Positions 34,721-43,539 of a stretch of DNA of 43,615 nt are shown in pieces. A program made the translations under genes and the position numbers. This DNA comes from Pedobacter schmidteae (lineage in GTDB: Bacteria > Bacteroidota > Bacteroidia > Sphingobacteriales > Sphingobacteriaceae). The notes below the pieces were generated by a model that was not told where the DNA came from, ran no database searches, and worked only from the letters and a program-made list of their open reading frames with translations. Every line of letters starts with the position of its first letter. The first letter of the stretch is position 1. The stretch lies in the NCBI GenBank assembly GCA_945901155.1, contig CAMDKO010000012.1:1-43615 (forward strand), written 5' to 3'.

Positions 34721-35644
34721 TTACCAAGTTCTTTTTAACATAAACTGATCAAGCTGAGCGCGGCTGATCTTTTTTTCTTTTGGATTTTTTTCCAGCCACT
34801 TCATATATTCTACTCTGATATCTTCGCTCCATTGGGTATCAACCTGACCCGCTTTATACACTCCGTTTTTGATCATCTCATGGCCAAAACGATCTTTTGA
34901 AGCAATAAATTCTGCAGTAGCAATAACCTGTTCAGCCATATGAGCAGGAATAAATACTACCCCAGCACGGCCAGCAATCACTAGATCTCCAGGTAAAACA
35001 ATGGCTTGTCCAATTGTAACCGGAGTATTCAAACCCATCAACACAACACCTTGCAAAAATTGAGGTGCAAAATCTCTCACAAATGCATTAAATCCCTTGA
35101 TCTCGGCCAATCCATCCACATCGCGGGCAAATCCATCAAATATTACTCCATTCCCCGAGTTTTTATAGATTACATTCCCAAGATTATCACCCATCAGTGA
35201 CCCTACTCTACCTTCATTATCAGCAACATACACATCGCCTTTGCTAAGCATATTGATAGGCCAGTGCAAATGCCTGCCTTGCTTGCCTTCTGCGGCAGCA
35301 CGATCTACAATATTCTTCTCCACATCAGGACGAATAGGCATATAAAAAGCCGTTAAAGCCCTTCCAATAACTTTTTCATCTTCATGCAATATTTTCCAGT
35401 TTCGCTCATATTGATACAGATAGCCTTCATTATTTAATATTTGCCAGGCCTCTTCAATCCCAATTGATTTTGCACGGTTCAACAACTCGTCAGGAATCCG
35501 TGGCCGACCATCCTCAAAACGTTCACCTTTCCAGGCAGAAGTCAAAAAGATCAGTTCCTCTTTAGGAATAGCTTGAGCAAACAAAGATTTGAAGGGTAAT
35601 ATCAGCAAGCAAAAGGAAAGCAATAACTGGAAACTATATCTCAT
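34721..35644 (-). CDS. Secreted RraA-like protein
   Basis: A 307-residue RraA-superfamily protein, longer than the usual 160-230 aa, with a signal peptide (about 1-24, LFAQA). The core shows GDNLGNVIYKNSGNGVIFDGFARDVDGL, keeping the Arg-Asp pair (R174, D175) used for pyruvate/metal binding in the aldolase-type members. The usual acidic GDxxxxDxxGVVVVP block reads GDLVIAGRAGVVFIP, so the Asp is replaced. Relatives are 4-hydroxy-4-methyl-2-oxoglutarate aldolases/oxaloacetate decarboxylases or RNase E inhibitors. Export rules out RNase control. A role on a keto acid in the periplasm is possible. Confidence 0.82.
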   Translation of the reverse strand: MRYSFQLLLSFCLLILPFKSLFAQAIPKEELIFLTSAWKGERFEDGRPRIPDELLNRAKSIGIEEAWQILNNEGYLYQYERNWKILHEDEKVIGRALTAFYMPIRPDVEKNIVDRAAAEGKQGRHLHWPINMLSKGDVYVADNEGRVGSLMGDNLGNVIYKNSGNGVIFDGFARDVDGLAEIKGFNAFVRDFAPQFLQGVVLMGLNTPVTIGQAIVLPGDLVIAGRAGVVFIPAHMAEQVIATAEFIASKDRFGHEMIKNGVYKAGQVDTQWSEDIRVEYMKWLEKNPKEKKISRAQLDQFMLKRTW

Positions 35645-35711
35645 GTGTGTAATAATAAGTATTATCTATGTAGCAATTTTAATTTTATGTCGTTAAGTTC
35701 AAAATTTACAT

Positions 35712-36665
35712 TCAGGATTTCCCAGGAAATTTCCATATACCGAGGGCATTTTTTCCCATGATTAGGTCAAGATCGTTATCCGTATAAAAATTACAGTACT
35801 TATCCATGAATTCTAGTTCTTTATCCATTGGCAGTTCCCATCTTGGGAAAGGATAACCAGTACCCCAGATAATCTGCTTGGCTCCAAACTCTTCATAAAT
35901 GGCCTTATAAAACGGCAAGGTATCTTCATAGGGATACTTCTTGATCTCTGACATTTCATAAGGCTCTGAATTACTTATCCAAACATTTGAGAAACGGCTG
36001 AGTTTAAACATTTTTTTGAATTCAGGCCAGCAATCAGCAGCTTTCAGATCAGGTTTGCCGGCATGGTCAACTACAATTTTCACACCCGGAAAACGCTCTG
36101 CCATATCTGCCAGCATTGGCATTTGATGAGGAACAATATAATAGTTGAAGCAAAGCCCCAGTTTTTCTGCTTCCTTCCAAAGAGGATAATGTTCAGGGGA
36201 GTTTAACCAGGTTTCTTTGGGCGTGTAAATCGGACTGAAACGCATCCCCTGAAAACCATGTTCATTTACCCAATATCTGAGGTTATCCACTATTTTGGGA
36301 TCATGTGGATTCAATAAACCATGCGCAACAAAATGATTGGGATAAGTTTTAACACAATGAGCCTTATAAGAATTATCCCATCCATAATAACGCGGATTTA
36401 TTAATACCCCATAGGTTATGTTGAAATCCTTCATCTGCTTCACCTGGTTTTCAATAGGTGCTTCAATTGCCACTTTTAAATTTGGATTCTCAGGATGTTT
36501 AAAAGGGAATCTTGAATCAAAATTCCAGGTCTCAACATGAGTATCAATTACCAGGCGCTTTTTGAAGTTTTTGCCTGAATTTGAGGCTAAAACAGATGCA
36601 AACGGATTGAAAGCACCAACTAATGGCACTGCGGCAATTCCTTTAATTAAATCTCTACGTTTCAT
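35712..36665 (-). CDS. Exported amidohydrolase-2 family protein with altered metal-site residues
   Basis: A 317-residue TIM-barrel protein of the Amidohydro_2 (lactonase/decarboxylase) family with a twin-arginine-type leader, KRRDLIKGIAAVPLVG. Expected motifs are only partly kept. The first HxH position reads DTHVETW (His then Glu), KIVVDHAGKPD keeps its His, and the C-terminal GSDxPH-like block reads IIWGTGYPFP, without Asp. It may therefore be a metal-independent lactonase or a non-catalytic protein. It follows the PLP enzyme gene by 35 nt. Confidence 0.8.
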   Translation of the reverse strand: MKRRDLIKGIAAVPLVGAFNPFASVLASNSGKNFKKRLVIDTHVETWNFDSRFPFKHPENPNLKVAIEAPIENQVKQMKDFNITYGVLINPRYYGWDNSYKAHCVKTYPNHFVAHGLLNPHDPKIVDNLRYWVNEHGFQGMRFSPIYTPKETWLNSPEHYPLWKEAEKLGLCFNYYIVPHQMPMLADMAERFPGVKIVVDHAGKPDLKAADCWPEFKKMFKLSRFSNVWISNSEPYEMSEIKKYPYEDTLPFYKAIYEEFGAKQIIWGTGYPFPRWELPMDKELEFMDKYCNFYTDNDLDLIMGKNALGIWKFPGKS

Positions 36666-36700
36666 GTTAAAATGGTTTAATATTTATTAACTATTTATGA

Positions 36701-38362
36701 TTAGGTAGCTAAAGGCTGACCTCCCGGAATCATGACTTTTTGACGCGGAAGCTTAGTTTTATTTCGCTTTGCTGTAAATTTTGCTGTTAGGTATTCACCC
36801 ATATGGATATCTCCAGATATGGTATCACCACTCACTTTTCCGGAGAAAAGGTAAATAATAATATTCCCAACGATAGGAATCGTACTCTTAATCTTCACTT
36901 CATCTCCATCAATTGTACCCACCATGTTTTTAGTATCAAAATCTCCCTTATGAGTACCCTGAATCCAGTTTCCATCCTGTTCAATCGTAAACGAATGCTG
37001 GCTGGCACTTAATGCATATTGAACTTCAACATCCCAGCGTCCGCTTAGGTTAGTTGTGGGCGTTTTCATCTCGGGCTTAGGGCTGCGCTTCTTTGATAAT
37101 ACTTCGAATAACCGATCGGCAACAATCTTTTCTTCACCCGCTTGCATATGCCCGGGCGTAATTTGTATGGAGCTTGTACCATCAGGTTCATCCCGATTTC
37201 CAAGGGCTATTCTTGGCTTATTTCTTCCCACTTCTTCTGCAATTTCATATCCTGTAACGTAAAATTTTTCAGGATCCCAGATAATATGAAGTACCGGATA
37301 CTTATTGTTTAAATTGATGGGTTCAACAACCTTGGTACTTATGCCATTGATCTGATTAACTTTCTTTGATATGACCTCAAGCCAGCTAAGCCATCTTTTC
37401 CACTCCCCATCATGATCCCGTTCTAACCAGTCTTCAACTGCTACAACCATTCCTACTATTTCATCTCGATCTAGTTTATTGTCGCGGCCCGGGCCATGAT
37501 GCGGAGCACTTGCCTGCCATGCGGCTAATAAAATATTTTTATTTCCGAGCATTAATCCTGCCGACTGCGGGCCGCGGATAGTTTTACCCCCGCTGTATGC
37601 TACAATATCTGCTCCTCTCTTTAAATGATAGGGAGGAATGGTCAGACTCTCTGCTGCAGCATCCATCAAAATTGGAATATTTTTTGGTTTAGCTATTGAG
37701 GCAATCACCTCCAAAGATAAGGGCTGACCTGTATCAGAAGCAGCCCCCGGAGTGCCAGATGTGAGGTAGATCATTGCCGTTTTTGAATTGATGGCCTTTT
37801 CTAATTCTTCAGGAGTAGATACAGTGATTATTTTCACACCAATATTCCGGACCGCATGATCATAATGCTGGCGGGAATATCTTGGAATGATAACCTCCGT
37901 TTTTTCAAATCCGGTAAGATCAGGAATGCGAATGAGTCTTTCTGGGCTTCCGCCAGTAACGCAAGCTGCCGTGATATGTTTTACGCCGGCTGCACATCCT
38001 GAAGAAACCATTCCCCATTCTGATTTTGTAAGTTCTGCAAGACGCTTTCCAACAGCTTCAGCAAGCTCATCAAGCTGTACAAAATTTGTGCTGGCCGCTT
38101 CTAATGCAAGTTTGACTTTTGGCCTTTTGATTGACCCTCCTATAATGGTATAAGAGCCCCTACAATTGATGATGGGCTCAACACCCATTGCTCTGTATAT
38201 ATTTGTTTCTGATAAAAAGGAATTCAATGTAGTTAGCGATTCTGAACTTTGCGCTAAAGATTTATCTGCTGTAACAGTTCCTGCCAAAACCGAGTTGCTT
38301 GAAAGAACACTTCCAACAACCGGTAACATGGCTAATCCCTTAATTACATTTCTGCGTTTCAT
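36701..38362 (-). CDS. Exported SelA/DgaE-like PLP enzyme with C-terminal beta domain (copy A)
   Basis: A 553-residue PLP enzyme of the SelA / D-glucosaminate-6-phosphate ammonia-lyase type. A twin-arginine-like leader (KRRNVIKGLAMLPVVGS) precedes the catalytic domain (about 55-425). Asp234 (ILMDAAAE) should pair with the pyridine nitrogen and Lys260 (AYSGGKTIRGPQ) forms the Schiff base. Residues about 438-533 (NLSGRWDVEVQY to KFTAKRNK) form an added lipocalin-like beta domain, ahead of a conserved tail ending PGGQPLAT. Tat export fits a cofactor-loaded folded enzyme. Predicted chemistry is ammonia elimination from a 2-amino-3-hydroxy acid; the substrate is unknown. Confidence 0.85.
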   Translation of the reverse strand: MKRRNVIKGLAMLPVVGSVLSSNSVLAGTVTADKSLAQSSESLTTLNSFLSETNIYRAMGVEPIINCRGSYTIIGGSIKRPKVKLALEAASTNFVQLDELAEAVGKRLAELTKSEWGMVSSGCAAGVKHITAACVTGGSPERLIRIPDLTGFEKTEVIIPRYSRQHYDHAVRNIGVKIITVSTPEELEKAINSKTAMIYLTSGTPGAASDTGQPLSLEVIASIAKPKNIPILMDAAAESLTIPPYHLKRGADIVAYSGGKTIRGPQSAGLMLGNKNILLAAWQASAPHHGPGRDNKLDRDEIVGMVVAVEDWLERDHDGEWKRWLSWLEVISKKVNQINGISTKVVEPINLNNKYPVLHIIWDPEKFYVTGYEIAEEVGRNKPRIALGNRDEPDGTSSIQITPGHMQAGEEKIVADRLFEVLSKKRSPKPEMKTPTTNLSGRWDVEVQYALSASQHSFTIEQDGNWIQGTHKGDFDTKNMVGTIDGDEVKIKSTIPIVGNIIIYLFSGKVSGDTISGDIHMGEYLTAKFTAKRNKTKLPRQKVMIPGGQPLAT

Positions 38363-38399
38363 GCTATTATAGTGTATTTCAATTTAAAAATTCCTAAAT

Positions 38400-39668
38400 C
38401 TATTTTGTGTAAGGCGTGGCTGCCAGACCATTCAGATCCCAAATAATTCGACCAGCTCTTACTGTCAATTCGGCTTCAAACTTTTGATTACCTTCTATCC
38501 GGTTACCACCCGAATCTACATATCCATATTTACCGTTTATAATACTTAAAACAGCAATATCAGCTACAGAACCAACACTCAAATTACCAAGATCTTCTCT
38601 TTTAATTGATTTGGCAGGTTTCCAGCTTCCGCTGGCAATGATATCAGGAATGGTCATGCCTATTGTCAGGTATTTTGACATCACATTCAGCATATTCTTC
38701 ATGCCTGCATTCATGCTTGTTCTATGTTCATCTGTACCAAAAGAATTTGGAAGAAGCCCCTGTTTCAATGCAGGTATTGCCTGGTTAAACCAAAATCCAA
38801 CACCTCCATGACCTACATCAAACAAAACCCCTCTATTTTGTGCCTCCAGAACAAAGGCCCTTAGTTTACCCTGTTCATCTACAATAGGCATCCGTTCTGA
38901 TACGTTTTCAAAAGAGTGGGTAATGATATCACCAGAACGCATTTTTTTTAATTGATCTTCTAGAGAATACTCAGGCATATGACATTCTACAAAAAGAGGC
39001 CTATCCGTAATTTGGGCAGCTTCAGAAGCCTTATTAAAAGGGATCCAGCTTTTACCTTTATAATGCCCTATGCGGGTACCTGCAATAAAATCAGGATATT
39101 TTTTGATGGCATCCACAGTCATTTGAACATCCAATGTATTTAAATCGGGTTCAATTGCAGAGCCTGCGCTAAAACCAGTCTCGAAAATATTGATAAAAGC
39201 TAAAACTCGGGTTAAAGAAGGATCAACCACCTTTGCCTTAAAATCAGGGAAGGTACGCCAACCGGTAGTACCGGCATCAACTACCGTGGTAATACCAGAT
39301 CGAGGTGCAAAGGCATCTGGTAACTGGCTTGATTGACCATCAGCAAAGCCCGGTTTACTTCCTGCATATACGTGAGTATGGATATTGATCAATCCCGGAG
39401 ATACTATCATTCCGCTAACATCCAATACTTTTTTTGCACTTGAAGATGGGATCTCAGCTGCAATACGATAAATCTTACCATCTTTTACAGCAACATCCAT
39501 TTTTGAATCAATACTATTTTTGGGATCCAATAGTCGCCCTCCTTTTAACAACAGATCGATTTCCTGGGCTTGTATCAACCGAGGCAATATTAAAAATGCA
39601 AATAATGCGATTAAGCGTATTTTAAACACACAAATTTTTGAATCGGAATTACTTTTATTAGTTGTCAT
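38400..39668 (-). CDS. Exported amidohydrolase/deacetylase, COG3964 type (copy A)
   Basis: A 422-residue metallohydrolase with a Sec signal (about 14-35, LIQAQ). Motifs are HTHVYAG (97-103), ITTVVDAGTTGWRTFPDF, ECH (His230), GDIITHSF (His251), DVGHGG and FGTDEH. This matches the amidohydrolase/deacetylase family (EF_0837/Atu3266 type), members of which remove acetyl groups from hydroxy or amino acids. At the position where the neighbouring copy has Lys (GIK), the likely carbamylated bridging residue, this copy has Arg199 (GTRIGHY), so metal binding or activity may differ. It lies 37 nt downstream of PLP copy A. Confidence 0.87.
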   Translation of the reverse strand: MTTNKSNSDSKICVFKIRLIALFAFLILPRLIQAQEIDLLLKGGRLLDPKNSIDSKMDVAVKDGKIYRIAAEIPSSSAKKVLDVSGMIVSPGLINIHTHVYAGSKPGFADGQSSQLPDAFAPRSGITTVVDAGTTGWRTFPDFKAKVVDPSLTRVLAFINIFETGFSAGSAIEPDLNTLDVQMTVDAIKKYPDFIAGTRIGHYKGKSWIPFNKASEAAQITDRPLFVECHMPEYSLEDQLKKMRSGDIITHSFENVSERMPIVDEQGKLRAFVLEAQNRGVLFDVGHGGVGFWFNQAIPALKQGLLPNSFGTDEHRTSMNAGMKNMLNVMSKYLTIGMTIPDIIASGSWKPAKSIKREDLGNLSVGSVADIAVLSIINGKYGYVDSGGNRIEGNQKFEAELTVRAGRIIWDLNGLAATPYTK

Positions 39669-39692
39669 TATCCTTAAAATTATTTTACCTTT

Positions 39693-41012
39693 TTATTTTT
39701 CTATCGTCCATTTCTGTCCGCTTAAGCCATTCAGATCCCATACCACTGTACCTGCTCGAATCGTTAATTCTGCTTCTAGCTTTTTAGTTCCGGCTACGGC
39801 TATTTTGCGCACGTCAGTGTAGCCAAATTCTCCTTCTCTAATATTAAAAACTGCCAGATCAGCCTCGGCGCCAACACTCAAATGACCAAGGTCTAGGCGT
39901 TTAATTACCTGTGCTGGATTCCAGGTAGACCTTAAAACAACATCCTGAAAACTCATTCCCATAGCTAGAAATTTAGACATCACATTTGCCATATCCTTCA
40001 TTCCGCTATTCATACTCAGATCATGCAAGTCTGAACTGATCACATTCGGATAAAAGCCCTGCTGAAATGCAGGAACGGCCTGTGCCCATGAAAATGCACC
40101 GCCACCGTGTCCAACATCAAAAATAACGCCCCGTTTTTGGGCTTCAAATACAAAAGGTTTTACTTTTCTTGTTTTTTCATCCACAATTGATTCGCGTCCA
40201 CCGGTAGTCTTTGAAATTGCATGTTCGGAGAAGGTATGGGTAAAAATATCTCCCGGACGAAGGTGTTTTAAAAATAAAGACTCAATAGAATTAGCCGGAT
40301 TATGCTCGCCAAAATCAACCATAATTGGCACATTTGCAAGCTTACCTGACTCAACAGCCTTATCTACAGAGGTGAATTCACCCCAATAATGAGCAGATTT
40401 AATACCAACAAGAATAGTTGGATAAAGTCTGTTGATCATATGAGCATTCATGACAGGATTCATGTCATTCACATCTTGTTCCTGAAAACGGCCAATCATT
40501 CCATTGCCAATTACGTTTAGGAAAGCCAGAATTCTTGTTTGCGATTTATCAATGGTTTGTTCTTTAAACAATGGGAAATTCCTCCAGCCAGAAGATCCGG
40601 CATCTACAACAGTAGTAACACCTGTTCTGAAAGAAAATGCATCAGCTTGCTGACTGCGTGAAGAATTACCAACCGATGTACTGTATTTATCGGTACCCTG
40701 AAAAACATGAACATGCATATCGATTATCCCGGGAGTGATATAAAATCCAGTTACATCAATGATTTTTGCAGCGGATCCTATAGGAATATCTTTAGCTACA
40801 CGAGCTATCTTTCCATTTACAATTCCCACATCCATTTTGGAATCGATCTTGTTTTTGGGATCAATAAGATGTGCGCCTTTTAACAGAATATCAATTTCCT
40901 GAGCATAGCTAAATTGACAAATTATCAATAGAACAAAACCTATTGAGAACCTGCAATAAACCTTTTTATAAATAGCAATTTTATTGAAAAAAAAACTCAT
41001 GTTAACTGTCAT
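39693..41012 (-). CDS. Exported amidohydrolase/deacetylase, COG3964 type (copy B)
   Basis: A 439-residue paralogue of the next gene with an N-terminal signal (about 20-37, CQFSYAQ). Motifs are MHVHVFQG (99-106), GVTTVVDAGSSGWRNF, the probable carbamylated Lys205 in LVGIKSAHYWG, GDIFTHTF (His259), DVGHGGGAFSW and ISSDLHDLSMNSGMKDM. This copy keeps the full family pattern. The last line, RAGTVVWDLNGLSG, also ends the truncated third copy at the window edge. An ATG at 41000 (MSFFFNK) is an alternative start. It would release an acyl group from the pathway substrate before the PLP step (inference). Confidence 0.88.
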   Translation of the reverse strand: MTVNMSFFFNKIAIYKKVYCRFSIGFVLLIICQFSYAQEIDILLKGAHLIDPKNKIDSKMDVGIVNGKIARVAKDIPIGSAAKIIDVTGFYITPGIIDMHVHVFQGTDKYSTSVGNSSRSQQADAFSFRTGVTTVVDAGSSGWRNFPLFKEQTIDKSQTRILAFLNVIGNGMIGRFQEQDVNDMNPVMNAHMINRLYPTILVGIKSAHYWGEFTSVDKAVESGKLANVPIMVDFGEHNPANSIESLFLKHLRPGDIFTHTFSEHAISKTTGGRESIVDEKTRKVKPFVFEAQKRGVIFDVGHGGGAFSWAQAVPAFQQGFYPNVISSDLHDLSMNSGMKDMANVMSKFLAMGMSFQDVVLRSTWNPAQVIKRLDLGHLSVGAEADLAVFNIREGEFGYTDVRKIAVAGTKKLEAELTIRAGTVVWDLNGLSGQKWTIEK

Positions 41013-41029
41013 TAATATGGGTACCCGTT

Positions 41030-41767
41030 TTACTGAAAATTTAATATCCCGAAAAATTGAGGTAAATGAAATTGTGGCTTAGGATTTTTAACTTCATTCC
41101 ATGTGATATAATGCTTATTGGAATTTATTTCTGCGATCTTATAAAAATTAGCTCTCCAAGAAACACCGGCCTTTGGGCGAACCACATTGGTATATTTTTC
41201 TAGCATTTCTAAAGGTATTTTGAAAGACATGGTCCAGGTAACACGTTCGGTTATTTCTGGATCAACCACCTTTGGCAATGAGGCTGCGATCTCTATTTTT
41301 TGAATATCCTCAACTGTTGGTTTTCCTTTCTTATGATGAAACAAAGGGGTTCCTCCACAATTGATCTCCAGGTTAAAGTAATTGATTGGATTATTTGCTT
41401 CAGGCGAGAAAAAGAATTCAACTGCTGAATCTTCCCACACTTTACCGTTGATTTTTTGGGTTATGCTGCGAACGTAGCGATCTTTTACTCTGTAGATCAC
41501 GTAAATAAAATTATCATCATATACCATTTTTGCCTCTGCCTGAGGTTTAAATTTGGGCATTTCGCCCATATAATTTTGAATTTTAACTGATTCTACACTC
41601 TTCCAGGAAGCATCACTCCATTTATCGTTCACATTCACTCCCTGAACGGCTCTTTTTACAGAGTAGGCTGAAAGTTCGGCATTAGTTGATGAATTCTGTG
41701 AATAAACCATTGGTATAAAAACTGTTAACAGAAGAATAACAGAGGTAATCATTCTTAATTTTTTCAT
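41030..41767 (-). CDS. Secreted CBM9-like carbohydrate-binding protein
   Basis: A 245-residue secreted protein with a signal peptide (about 1-24, VYSQ). One CBM9-like beta-sandwich domain follows: DKWSDASWKSVESVKIQNYMG, AKMVYDDNFIYVIYRVKD, VWEDSAVEFFFSP and YFNLEINCGGTPLFHH. Such stand-alone CBM9-like proteins are common in Bacteroidota and are thought to bind sugars at the cell surface. Its place in the operon (17 nt before deacetylase copy B) is the best hint that the substrate has a sugar-like part. Confidence 0.83.
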   Translation of the reverse strand: MKKLRMITSVILLLTVFIPMVYSQNSSTNAELSAYSVKRAVQGVNVNDKWSDASWKSVESVKIQNYMGEMPKFKPQAEAKMVYDDNFIYVIYRVKDRYVRSITQKINGKVWEDSAVEFFFSPEANNPINYFNLEINCGGTPLFHHKKGKPTVEDIQKIEIAASLPKVVDPEITERVTWTMSFKIPLEMLEKYTNVVRPKAGVSWRANFYKIAEINSNKHYITWNEVKNPKPQFHLPQFFGILNFQ

Positions 41768-41863
41768 TAAATTATTGGTAGTTTTTTGATTAATAATTCT
41801 AAAAATTTATGAAACTTTCTAAACAAAATATCCTGCTGGAGCTATCAACATCAGGAAAATTAA

Positions 41864-43507
41864 TTAAGTAGCCAAAGGTGGACCACCAGGAATCTGAATT
41901 CTTTTCCGTGCAGGTTTTGCAGAATTTCGGATAGCAGTAAATTTGGCCGTTCTGTACTCACCCAAGTGAATATCTCCAGACATGGTATCACCATTTACTG
42001 TGCCCTGGAACAAGTAGTTAATATTGTCAGCAATGATTCTTATTGTACTCTCAAATTTGATTTGACCACCATCAATAGTACCAGATAGGTTTCTAGTGTC
42101 AAAATCTGCCTTATGTGTACCAGAAAACCAGTTACCATCCTGAACTATAGTAAAGCTATGCTGACTTGTACTACTAAAGAATTTTATACTCACATCCCAA
42201 GTACCATTCAAATTAGCTGCAGGAGCTGACATTTCAGGCTTAGCTTGACGATTTTTGGAAAGCACTTCATACAAGCGCTCGGCAATGATTTTTTCTTCTC
42301 CAGCCTGCATTTGTCCGGTTGTAATATTTACAGAAGTTATTCCATCGCTTTCGTCTCTTGCAGCTAGAGCAATTCTTGGTTTATTCCGTCCCAGTTCTTC
42401 GGCTATTTCAAAACCAGTTACATGCAATTTTGCAGGATCCCAGCTTACTTTCAATACCGGCGACTTATTTGACAAACCGGTTGGTTCTGTGATTGTGGCC
42501 TTAATTCCATCAATACCTGATATTTTCTTTGAAATAGTATCTAACCAGGATAACCATTTTTTCCAATCGCCGGCATGATCGCGTTTTATCCAATCTTCAA
42601 CTGCCGCCATCATACCAATCATTTCTTCACGCCCTACTTTATTATCACGTCCGGGACCATGGTGCGGAGAACTTGCCTGCCATGCCGACATTAAAATAGA
42701 CTTATCACCGAGCATGAGTCCGGCGCACTGCGGGCCACAAATTGCCTTTCCACCACTATATGCCACCAAGGTAGCACCTCTTTTAAAATGAACTGGAGGA
42801 ATGGTTAGGTTTTGAGCGGCAACATCAATTAAGACTGGAATATTTTTTGGCTTTGCAATTGCAGAGATAGCCTCTAATGAAAGTGGCTGTCCAGCTTCAG
42901 ATTGCGAGCCTGCAGTTAGATAGATCATTGCAGTTTTCGAATTTATTGCATTCTCAAGTTCTTCGGGGGTACTTACATGAACAATGGTTACACCTATATT
43001 TCGTATACCATGATCATAGGCATTGCGGGAATACCGTGGGATGATCACTTCAGTTTTATCAAAACCGGTCAAATCAGGAATACGGATCAGCTTTTCAGGG
43101 TTACCCCCTGTAACGCAAGCCGCAGTAATATGTTTAAGCCCAGCGGCACATCCGGCAGAAACCATTCCCCATTCTGCACCGGTAAGATCTGCAAGCCGCT
43201 GTCCGATAGCATCAGCCAATTCATCATATTGCACAAAGTTATGAGCTGCCGCTTCCATTGCCTCACGAACAGCTGGCCGTTCAATTGAACCCCCAATTAT
43301 TGTGTATGTACCCATGCAATTAATAACGGGTTCTACACCAATCCTGCGGAAGATATTTGTATCAGCCATAAATGATGCTTCGGTCACAGGTAATATATTG
43401 ACAGAGTTTGCATGTGTAATTGGTGAAGCAACAACAGACTTTTGAGAAATAATACTCCCCGCTACTGGAAGCAAGGCCAGGCCTTTAATTACATTTCTGC
43501 GTTTCAT
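41864..43507 (-). CDS. Exported SelA/DgaE-like PLP enzyme with C-terminal beta domain (copy B)
   Basis: A 547-residue paralogue of copy A along its full length, with the same twin-arginine leader KRRNVIKGLALLPVAGS. Catalytic residues are Asp228 (VLIDVAAQ) and Lys254 (AYSGGKAICGPQ). Where copy A reads IRGPQ this copy reads ICGPQ, changing a residue next to the PLP lysine. PHHGPGRDNK and GFEIAEELGRNKPRIAL are shared. The C-terminal beta domain (NLNGTWDVSIKFFSSTSQHS) and the tail PGGPPLAT are retained. A 96-nt gap separates it from the CBM9-like gene, and the third deacetylase copy lies 32 nt upstream. Confidence 0.85.
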   Translation of the reverse strand: MKRRNVIKGLALLPVAGSIISQKSVVASPITHANSVNILPVTEASFMADTNIFRRIGVEPVINCMGTYTIIGGSIERPAVREAMEAAAHNFVQYDELADAIGQRLADLTGAEWGMVSAGCAAGLKHITAACVTGGNPEKLIRIPDLTGFDKTEVIIPRYSRNAYDHGIRNIGVTIVHVSTPEELENAINSKTAMIYLTAGSQSEAGQPLSLEAISAIAKPKNIPVLIDVAAQNLTIPPVHFKRGATLVAYSGGKAICGPQCAGLMLGDKSILMSAWQASSPHHGPGRDNKVGREEMIGMMAAVEDWIKRDHAGDWKKWLSWLDTISKKISGIDGIKATITEPTGLSNKSPVLKVSWDPAKLHVTGFEIAEELGRNKPRIALAARDESDGITSVNITTGQMQAGEEKIIAERLYEVLSKNRQAKPEMSAPAANLNGTWDVSIKFFSSTSQHSFTIVQDGNWFSGTHKADFDTRNLSGTIDGGQIKFESTIRIIADNINYLFQGTVNGDTMSGDIHLGEYRTAKFTAIRNSAKPARKRIQIPGGPPLAT

Positions 43508-43539
43508 ATTATATATATTTTAGATTTTTTGTTTTTTAA

